From the NCBI GenBank assembly GCA_019912505.1, contig JAIOIM010000032.1, positions 1 through 7,279 on the forward strand: a stretch of DNA of 7,279 nucleotides, given 5' to 3'. This DNA is from Ignavibacteriaceae bacterium. GTDB taxonomy: Bacteria > Bacteroidota > Ignavibacteria > Ignavibacteriales > Ignavibacteriaceae. Under the pieces are notes generated by a model that was not told the origin of the DNA, made no database searches, and worked only from the letters and a program-made list of their open reading frames with translations. The translations under genes and the position numbers were made by a program. Below, one piece after another: positions 1 to 4,043 of the stretch (within the stretch, counting starts at the first letter, position 1; each line of letters opens with the position of its first letter).

Positions 1-45
1 CAATATATATTTATCGTTTATTAGGTCGAGCTTTTGCATAAGCAT
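1..45 (-). CDS. Start of an unidentified gene, truncated by the window edge
   Basis: On the minus strand an ATG at 45-43 opens a frame that stays open to position 1 and reads MLMQKLDLINDKYIL. A second in-frame ATG lies at 39-37. The first ATG is only 10 nt past the stop codon of the O-antigen ligase family gene (56-1240), on the same strand, so the two are probably co-transcribed. There is no strong Shine-Dalgarno motif, only an A/T-rich leader with TTAGAA. Fifteen codons are too few to assign a family. The frame is also open backwards to position 69, so a start inside the ligase gene cannot be excluded, but no ATG, GTG or TTG precedes the one chosen. Confidence 0.4.
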   Translation of the reverse strand, partial: MLMQKLDLINDKYIL

Positions 46-55
46 TTCTAAATAA

Positions 56-1240
56 TCAATTCTGCTTTTTTATAAGGCTGATATTAAAGGCACTCGAATG
101 ATAAATTACCGACGATAACAACGCAATTAAAAATGCAAAAACTATCGAGAGAACCGGCGAGTCGATAAACCCAGCGGTAACAGCCGAAAGTATAAGCGCG
201 GTAAAACCGAGCAAAATAGCCTGACCGATGTTTGCTAAATTATCATCATTAATTCTTCGCAAAAACAAAATGTTGTAATACCAGACTACAAAAATAATAA
301 GCAAAAACGATAGCAGCCCTAATAGTCCGCTTTCAAAATACACTTGTATAAAATCGTTGTGCCAGCTTCCTACGCCTTTATCTGTAAGTTGATTTCTATA
401 CGGGAAAATATCATGAAATGTTCTCGGACCAAAACCGAGTACTGGACGTTTGAGCGAAAGATATTTTGCTGCGTTATACAGAATATCTCTATCGGAAAGA
501 GCAGTTGGGTTTTCAACTCTGTCTTTTATTTCGGCGGCGTTGTTCTGAAACGATAAAATAGATATTAAAGCAGTTAACAGAAAAACAACAAGTGCCGATT
601 TTATTGAAAACTTTTTTAAAAAAAGTGCGGCAATTATCAGAAGCCCGGCAAGAGCAATGTTCGTCCTGCCCATTGATGTTATTAATGCAGAAAGCATAAC
701 AGCAATACCTACCGCCCACAAAATCCAGTTGTACTTTTTATCTTTGCTGTACGGAAGTACAAGTTGAAACCCCAGTGCGGTTACTATGTATGATGAAAAG
801 GTAGCATAGCCTGTAGTAAAAGTAGCCGTTCTGGCAACTACCTTTAAATTGAAAAGAATGAGTCCGATTAACGACATTAAAAGTGCAGCTAAAGCAAAAA
901 CATAGGCGGCTTTTGTTACCTTTTCCAGCGGCAGTGCTTTTAAATAAAATGACAACGCAAAAAAGCTAAAGTAAAAAAGCGCGTCTTTGTAAAGCGATTG
1001 AATGCTTGAATCGGGATGTAGCGAAAAGGCGATGGATAAAAGGCGAACGCCGCCGAAGATTAAAATAAGAATTGTAAAAAAAGTAACCGCTTTTTTCTTT
1101 TCCGATATTTTTTCGGCAATCCACAAAACAGAGAGCACACCAAAAAACAACTGGAGCAAAAACAACGACAGCAGGTAACTTGAAATACCGGCAAGTAATA
1201 AATAGAATATAAAATTTTCGTTGAATCGGGTTTTAATCAT
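56..1240 (-). CDS. O-antigen ligase/polymerase family membrane protein
   Basis: This 394-residue inner-membrane protein has roughly eleven hydrophobic segments, between about residues 12-40, 52-72, 85-130, 145-232 and 300-382. The Wzy_C/WaaL-like signature region is visible: SMGRTNIALAG (residues 189-199, the counterpart of the SRG/GRT motif with a conserved Arg), then GFGPRTF (269-275), then a periplasmic loop containing SWHNDFIQVYFESGLLG (292-308). The HNDxxQ motif with its His and Asn/Asp is the hallmark of the family. Members transfer or polymerise undecaprenyl-linked polysaccharide (LPS O-antigen, capsule, exopolysaccharide). The same fold also serves protein O-glycosylation ligases, so the exact substrate cannot be stated. 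The ATG at 1240 has no Shine-Dalgarno sequence; its leader is a T/U-rich run. Another ORF starts 10 nt downstream, which fits a polysaccharide gene cluster continuing to the left. Confidence 0.9.
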   Translation of the reverse strand: MIKTRFNENFIFYLLLAGISSYLLSLFLLQLFFGVLSVLWIAEKISEKKKAVTFFTILILIFGGVRLLSIAFSLHPDSSIQSLYKDALFYFSFFALSFYLKALPLEKVTKAAYVFALAALLMSLIGLILFNLKVVARTATFTTGYATFSSYIVTALGFQLVLPYSKDKKYNWILWAVGIAVMLSALITSMGRTNIALAGLLIIAALFLKKFSIKSALVVFLLTALISILSFQNNAAEIKDRVENPTALSDRDILYNAAKYLSLKRPVLGFGPRTFHDIFPYRNQLTDKGVGSWHNDFIQVYFESGLLGLLSFLLIIFVVWYYNILFLRRINDDNLANIGQAILLGFTALILSAVTAGFIDSPVLSIVFAFLIALLSSVIYHSSAFNISLIKKQN

Positions 1241-1263
1241 TGTAAAAAAAAGATGTAAAAAAC

Positions 1264-1280
1264 TGTAAACGTAATTTACA
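1264..1280. promoter_or_regulatory. Inverted repeat upstream of the O-antigen ligase gene
   Basis: TGTAAA at 1264-1269 and TTTACA at 1275-1280 form a perfect 6-bp inverted repeat with a 5-nt spacer, centred about 32 nt upstream of the ATG at 1240. The size and position fit a dimeric repressor operator or part of a promoter. The sequence is A/T-rich, so chance occurrence is quite possible. No convincing -35/-10 pair was found beside it. Confidence 0.2.
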
Positions 1281-1334
1281 ATGAATGGTTTAATTTAACA
1301 CCGTCCGGGGGAATAAAAAAAATTTTATTATGGC

Positions 1335-1407
1335 GGTGGCTTCGATACACCCCGTTGGAAAATGATATGAAATATCTGAGATTTACTCAACGGGTCACTC
1401 AGCCACC
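1335..1407. repeat. Nested inverted repeat
   Basis: The outer arms GGTGGCT (1335-1341) and AGCCACC (1401-1407) enclose inner arms CCCGTTG (1351-1357) and CAACGGG (1388-1394). Both are perfect 7-bp pairs, giving an interrupted cruciform about 73 nt long. The GC-rich arms stand out from the A/T-rich surroundings. From memory, repeats of the type GTGGCTTCGA...CTCAGCCAC are recurrent intergenic elements in FCB genomes. This could be one of them, but I could not search. Confidence 0.55.
1336..1362. repeat. Direct repeat, copy 1
   Basis: This copy matches 1553-1578 except for one extra C in the CCCC run. The shared core is GGCTTCGATACACCC followed by GTTGGAAAA. Weaker similarity continues for about 24 nt and includes a shared TATCTGAG. 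It forms the left side of the nested inverted repeat. Confidence 0.7.
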
Positions 1408-1433
1408 TTTTGGTGATAGGTTGTTGAGTGTCC

Positions 1434-1468
1434 GCCCGCTGGTGGAGGTATCCACGCCGGAGGCGGGC
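1434..1468. repeat. GC-rich hairpin
   Basis: Outer arms GCCCGC (1434-1439) and GCGGGC (1463-1468) pair, as do inner arms GTGGA (1442-1446) and TCCAC (1451-1455) around a GGTA loop. There is an asymmetric internal loop on the right side. No T-tract follows on either strand, so it is not a canonical intrinsic terminator. It is conspicuously GC-rich for this window and is probably part of an intergenic repeat element. Confidence 0.45.
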
Positions 1469-1518
1469 AGGTAAAACAACCGGAACTCTATAGATAATCC
1501 CGGATAGCCAACAATTGT

Positions 1519-1539
1519 ACATTATACATTATACATTGT
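1519..1539. repeat. 7-bp tandem repeat, three units
   Basis: ACATTAT occurs at 1519-1525 and 1526-1532, with a third variant unit ACATTGT at 1533-1539. The array is flanked by TGTACA-like ends on both sides. It is simple-sequence DNA with no coding role seen. Confidence 0.65.
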
Positions 1540-1552
1540 ACACTCATTCTCA

Positions 1553-1578
1553 GTGGCTTCGATACACCCGTTGGAAAA
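1553..1578. repeat. Direct repeat, copy 2
   Basis: This is the second copy of the element at 1336-1362, in the same orientation and one C shorter. It is not followed by the AGCCACC arm, so unlike copy 1 it has no inverted-repeat partner. It looks like a half-element. Confidence 0.7.
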
Positions 1579-1669
1579 GGATTGTGAATGTATCTGAGTC
1601 TGACAAAGTCGTGCTAATTCCCCTCCAACCCAGAAATAATTCAAAATTTTTTGCAGCTAAAATATTTTT

Positions 1670-1729
1670 TTAACAATATTGGGAAACATTAAATCCTATG
1701 ATAAAAGATATTAAAATCAAATTTTTCAT
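1670..1729 (-). pseudogene. Signal-peptide stump of a lost secreted protein
   Basis: An ATG at 1729 begins a 19-codon frame, MKNLILISFIIGFNVSQYC, ending at TAA (1670-1672). It has a textbook secretory start: a Lys/Asn N-terminus, a hydrophobic core and a polar end near residues 16-17. It begins 9 nt after the stop codon of the propeller lipoprotein gene on the same strand, where a co-transcribed gene would be expected. Beyond the stop, no frame continues a recognisable protein. I read it as the remaining 5' end of a deleted or decayed gene. A genuine tiny peptide, or chance in A/T-rich DNA, are the alternatives. Confidence 0.3.
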
Positions 1730-1738
1730 GTGTAAACC

Positions 1739-2919
1739 TCATCTTATTATATACAATTTTGAGTTTTCCCAGCTTGGAGTAATCAGCTTATTAAAGCCTA
1801 ATGCACTTCCGTAACATCGGTTATATTTTAAGTTTTCGTTAAAAGCATTCCAAACAACATTACCACTTTCCGAAATGCACCAAACAGATAATCCGGTTCC
1901 TTGAAAGTAAATTGAATAAAGATTATTTTTTTCATCGCAAAGCAATGGCTGCCAGTTATTTATATTATCCTTTTTCCACTTTAACTTACCGTTATAATTC
2001 ACAGAATAAACATTGACAGCGCCAAAATATATATTCCCATCTTTGTCCATTGCGAGTTCACTAACAAAATCTTTAAATCTAAATTCCCAATTAACATCGC
2101 CACTATCATCCAGAGAAAATAAGCTTGAAGAATCTGTGTTGGAAACAGAAAAGCAATAAACATTTCCGTCCACATCTGTCATAGGATATATTCCTTGAAA
2201 GGTAGTTTTCCATTTAATTTTTCTTTCAAGTAAATTCAATGCATATAATTTATCGCCGCTCAAATAAAGCGTGTTTCCATCCGCAGAAATTGCTGTTGCG
2301 TTCCGCCACCCGGCATTTTGTTCTTCTAATTTCCACAGCAAACTACCGTTGAGAGAGACTGCCAATAATGTTGAAAAATCTCCGATAATGTATATGGTAC
2401 CATCCTTCCCAATATTTATTGTCGGAATGGCTAAAAAGTTATATTGAAGTCTCCATTTCTCTATTCCCGAATTGCTGAAGGCATATAAGTATTTTATATC
2501 GGCGGCTAATATAGTTCCATCGTTAAGAATCACGGGGGAATACGGTGCTCTTCCTCCATCAATTGCAAGATCTGCTTTCCACACTGTATTCCCGGTTGTG
2601 TCAATGCAGAAATGTTTTTTATCAGCAGTTGTAAAATATATTAATGCATTCGAGCCGATAGACAGGCTAGTTTCTATTTCATAGCTATTGTTTAAAGAAG
2701 AGATTTGACCACTTATTTGATTTAACCATTTTGATCTTCCTGTATTTTGAGGATCAGAGCGGAACATCGGCAGGGGCTGTCTGCAAGAGAAGCCCAAGGA
2801 ATATCTTCCTGGTAGCCGGGCGGTTTGGTTGGCTGCGGCTCAGTGGGACTGTTTTTTTTGCAGCCGACAAAAACGAGAAGCAGCAAAAGAATTATGGTAA
2901 TTAAAAAAAGTTTTTTCAT
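1739..2919 (-). pseudogene. Frameshifted lipoprotein with PQQ-like beta-propeller
   Basis: The ATG at 2919 has a good Shine-Dalgarno (AGGAGAA, 2932-2926, 6-nt spacing). It encodes a lipoprotein signal, MKKLFLITII then LLLLLVFVGC, with the lipidated Cys at residue 20, followed by a Pro/Thr-rich linker. Frame is lost after residue 49 (PWASLADSP). The rest continues in another frame from PMFRSDPQNTGRS to the stop at 1739. Adding one base near 2771 (TG to TGG) restores SPWPMFRSDPQNTGRS, the usual opening of PQQ-like propeller proteins, and gives 393 residues. Seven repeats, each with a Gly-x-x-x-Trp-type strand about 40 residues apart, end near restored residues 114, 156, 196, 237, 278, 315 and 357: a likely seven-bladed propeller. 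The protein would be anchored in the outer or inner membrane. Its ligand is unknown, and bound PQQ is not implied. The rest of the frame is intact, so this is a recent mutation or a sequence error. Confidence 0.82.
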
Positions 2920-2925
2920 CGTTTG

Positions 2926-2932
2926 TTCTCCT
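2926..2932 (-). promoter_or_regulatory. Ribosome binding site of the propeller lipoprotein
   Basis: On the minus strand AGGAGAA sits 6 nt before the ATG at 2919-2917. It fixes this start over the longer open frame that extends to 3039. That longer frame would add a meaningless poly-Leu stretch encoded by the hexanucleotide array. Confidence 0.75.
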
Positions 2933-2967
2933 GTGCTTTTATAAAAATAGATAGAGAATTTATACGC

Positions 2968-2997
2968 ATTATAAAAAACAGACAAAGGTAAGAGTAA
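2968..2997 (-). promoter_or_regulatory. Possible promoter of the propeller lipoprotein
   Basis: On the minus strand TATAAT lies at 2973-2968, about 50 nt before the start codon. A weak -35 candidate, TTACTC at 2997-2992, is 18 nt upstream and falls inside the hexanucleotide repeat array. The -10 match is exact; the -35 is poor. No Bacteroidota-type TAnnTTTG element is seen at this place. Confidence 0.3.
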
Positions 2998-3059
2998 GAG
3001 AAAGAGTAAGAGTAAGAGCAAGAGTAAGAGTAAGGGCAAGGGTAAGAGTAAGAAAAAGA
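2988..3059. repeat. Hexanucleotide tandem repeat, about 12 units
   Basis: Twelve consecutive 6-bp units are based on GTAAGA (TCTTAC on the other strand): seven exact copies plus variants GAAAGA, GCAAGA, GTAAGG, GCAAGG and AAAAGA. The array ends 69 nt before the start codon of the propeller lipoprotein and runs into its candidate -35 region. On the minus strand it translates to poly-Leu or Ser-Tyr runs that are artefacts of the repeat. Such arrays change length by slippage. Confidence 0.85.
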
Positions 3060-3274
3060 GAGATTATTGACTATTGACTTTTGCCCATTGACCTTTCCCC
3101 CCTTGCCAGCCGCAATAATTCCAACAGTCTTTAAAAAGAGAGATAAGGCAGAGAGTAAAAGAATATTTAATAAAAATAGCTTTCTCAAATTCTTTCCCAA
3201 TAAAAATTTTGGTTTTAATGTAGCTTTATTTTTTGGGGAAATCTAGTAATCAAAAAAGAGGGCAGTTGAATTCT

Positions 3275-3292
3275 ATTCCGCTTCAGTGGAGT
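3275..3292. repeat. Hairpin with TC/TTCA loop
   Basis: ATTCCGCT (3275-3282) pairs with AGTGGAGT (3285-3292) through eight pairs, two of them G-T. Counting the closing C-G pair, the loop is TTCA. It is the first member of the hairpin series. Confidence 0.5.
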
Positions 3293-3307
3293 TTATTCGC
3301 ACAGCAT

Positions 3308-3344
3308 GCCGGTTTACCGGTGCGTTAGTAAACGGATGCGGATT
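3308..3344. repeat. Direct repeat with embedded palindrome, copy 1
   Basis: This copy starts GCCGGTTT and ends with AACGGATGCGGATT. Both blocks recur exactly in 3695-3730. Inside it CCGG-TTTA-CCGG (3309-3320) is a perfect small hairpin. A larger pairing, CGGTGCG (3318-3324) with CGCACCG (3354-3360), extended by TTAG/CTAA, reaches beyond the repeat. Confidence 0.65.
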
Positions 3345-3357
3345 TAGCTAAACCGCA
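3337..3357. repeat. Hairpin, 10-bp stem with one bulge
   Basis: TGCGG (3337-3341) and CCGCA (3353-3357) flank TTTAG/CTAAA (3343-3352), with A3342 unpaired. It overlaps the end of direct repeat copy 1. The neighbouring segment 3358-3373 (CCG-c-CAT-aa-ATG-a-CGG) is a further imperfect hairpin. Confidence 0.5.
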
Positions 3358-3387
3358 CCGCCATAAATGACGGCGCTAATCAAAAAA

Positions 3388-3405
3388 ATCATCGTTAACG
3401 ATGAT
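3388..3405. repeat. Perfect 18-bp palindrome, TTAA centre
   Basis: ATCATCG and CGATGAT flank TTAA, giving a 7-bp stem with a tetraloop if single-stranded, or an 18-bp palindrome in duplex form. It could be read as a protein-binding site, but it fits the surrounding hairpin series. Confidence 0.6.
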
Positions 3406-3544
3406 ATAAATCAGCATCTTTGTCAGTTTTAATTTATATGTATCTGCTATTCCTACAATATTTTTTTATCGAGAAAAAATTTGTAATACTTTTTTTTAAC
3501 AGTTGATGATGTGTAAATATTAGAGAAGTTTTTGTGTAAACCGG

Positions 3545-3563
3545 TGAACGTTGTAGACGTTCA
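3545..3563. repeat. Hairpin with TGTAG loop
   Basis: TGAACGT (3545-3551) and ACGTTCA (3557-3563) form a perfect 7-bp stem around TGTAG. The same loop occurs in the hairpin at 3596-3618, whose stem is unrelated. Confidence 0.65.
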
Positions 3564-3598
3564 ATTACTGTTGATGATAATTTCCATCGATAGCAATT
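3563..3598. repeat. Imperfect long hairpin
   Basis: CTGTTGATG (3568-3576) pairs with CATCGATAG (3585-3593), including two G-T pairs, around an 8-nt loop. After an A-C mismatch, AATT on each side continues the stem. It abuts the hairpins at 3545-3563 and 3596-3618, sharing a few bases with each, so the three compete or stack. Confidence 0.45.
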
Positions 3599-3618
3599 AA
3601 TCTCTGTAGGAGATTAAT
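3596..3618. repeat. Perfect 9-bp hairpin with TGTAG loop
   Basis: ATTAATCTC (3596-3604) and GAGATTAAT (3610-3618) pair perfectly around TGTAG. It is one of the longest perfect stems in the window. No T-tract follows, so it is not a canonical terminator. Confidence 0.7.
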
Positions 3619-3635
3619 AAAATGCTGCGGGTGTG

Positions 3636-3652
3636 TTGTGTTGAAAACACAA
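3636..3652. repeat. Hairpin with TGAA-type loop
   Basis: TTGTGTT (3636-3642) and AACACAA (3646-3652) pair perfectly around GAA. Opening the last T-A pair gives the loop TGAAA. Confidence 0.6.
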
Positions 3653-3694
3653 TAACATGCGCCCCAATAAAAATTATTTTAGGAGCATCATCTT

Positions 3695-3730
3695 GCCGGT
3701 TTGCCGCCGGTTAGATAACGGATGCGGATT
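3695..3730. repeat. Direct repeat, copy 2
   Basis: This copy is in the same orientation as 3308-3344. It shares GCCGGTTT, a CCG and the 14-nt block AACGGATGCGGATT exactly, differing in the middle. The CCGG-TTTA-CCGG hairpin of copy 1 is degraded here to CCGG-TTTGCCG-CCGG. Confidence 0.65.
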
Positions 3731-3746
3731 AATAAAATTATTCGCC

Positions 3747-3764
3747 AATATTGTTTTCAACATT
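3747..3764. repeat. Imperfect hairpin with TTTT loop
   Basis: AAT-A-TTG (3747-3753) and CAA-C-ATT (3758-3764) pair around TTTT with a single A-C mismatch. Two weaker hairpins follow: AAACA/TGTTT (3791-3804) and CATC/GATG (3813-3826, central TTAT). Confidence 0.4.
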
Positions 3765-3884
3765 ACATCACTGAGATAGACTAAGCCATCAAACAATGCT
3801 GTTTAAAAATACCATCTTTATCGATGACAAGAATTGCATTTCTGCTTACACGTTGTATCGCGCAGTTCTCACTTCACAAATCAT

Positions 3885-3913
3885 TCCGTTTCCGTTAGCT
3901 AACGGATAACGGA
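3885..3913. repeat. Strong 14-bp hairpin; third version of the direct repeat
   Basis: The inner perfect palindrome TCCGTTAGCTAACGGA (3891-3906) is extended by TCCGTT (3885-3890) pairing with AACGGA (3908-3913), with T3907 bulged. The segment GTTAGCTAACGGATAACGGAT (3894-3914) is a variant of the end of copies 1 and 2, which have GTTAG followed by AACGGATGCGGAT. In this copy the arms have become fully self-complementary. Confidence 0.65.
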
Positions 3914-4030
3914 TCAAAAAATCGCCTTAATGTAGCACCTGCGCTGCATAGCTTCTTTTGCATATCGCAGTACAAATTATTTAGCCCTATGGAACCTGAT
4001 TGACGGGTGAAAAGTATACACTCCAAAATG

Positions 4031-4037
4031 AAAGGAA
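4031..4037 (+). promoter_or_regulatory. Ribosome binding site of the VWA protein
   Basis: AAAGGAA lies 6 nt before the ATG at 4044-4046 and supports this start. It is followed immediately by a clean signal peptide. Confidence 0.7.
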
Positions 4038-4043
4038 CCCGGC

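Larger units (their letters stand above)
1241..1669. other. Repeat-bearing intergenic spacer
   Basis: No convincing gene lies here. From left to right the spacer holds an A-rich leader for the ligase gene, a duplicated 26-27-nt element (1336-1362 and 1553-1578), a nested inverted repeat (1335-1407), a GC-rich hairpin (1434-1468) and a 7-bp microsatellite (1519-1539). An open frame at 1328-1522 on the minus strand is made almost entirely of these repeats. Both flanking genes are on the minus strand, so this spacer lies downstream of the lipoprotein gene and upstream of the ligase gene. Confidence 0.6.
3060..4043. other. Long gene-free region filled with small hairpins
   Basis: Nearly 1 kb lies between the divergently transcribed propeller lipoprotein and VWA protein genes, and no gene in it convinces me. 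Positions 3066-3092 carry three ATTGAC copies and precede an A/T-rich stretch to about 3260. From 3275 to 3913 there are at least 12 short inverted repeats, most with 4-9-bp stems and 2-8-nt loops, and a direct repeat in three versions. Positions 3920-4030 show nothing clear except TGCG...CGCA pairing around 3947-3969. No tRNA, rRNA or known riboswitch was recognised. The region must also hold the promoters of both flanking genes. Confidence 0.65.

Noticed and set aside
1328..1522. A 64-codon minus-strand frame
   Set aside because: It consists of the repeat elements at 1335-1468, has no recognisable domain and no ribosome binding site.
2765..2785. Programmed ribosomal frameshift in the propeller lipoprotein
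   Set aside because: No slippery heptamer or internal Shine-Dalgarno was seen. A single missing G exactly restores a conserved motif, so a mutation or sequence error is simpler.
2920..3039. N-terminal extension of the propeller lipoprotein to a start at 3039
   Set aside because: The extension is poly-Leu from the tandem repeat. The ATG at 2919 has a strong ribosome binding site and an exact lipoprotein signal.
2916..3200. A 94-codon minus-strand frame with a hydrophobic N-terminus, starting at TTG
   Set aside because: The first 25 residues look like a membrane anchor, but the rest is Ser-Tyr runs encoded by the hexanucleotide array, there is no Shine-Dalgarno, and it overlaps the well-supported lipoprotein start.
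3275..3913. CRISPR array
   Set aside because: The inverted repeats differ in sequence and spacing. There is no constant repeat with regular spacers and no cas gene.
3060..4043. tRNA or known riboswitch in the long spacer
   Set aside because: No cloverleaf, TTCGAATC-type T-arm or recognisable riboswitch core could be found by eye.
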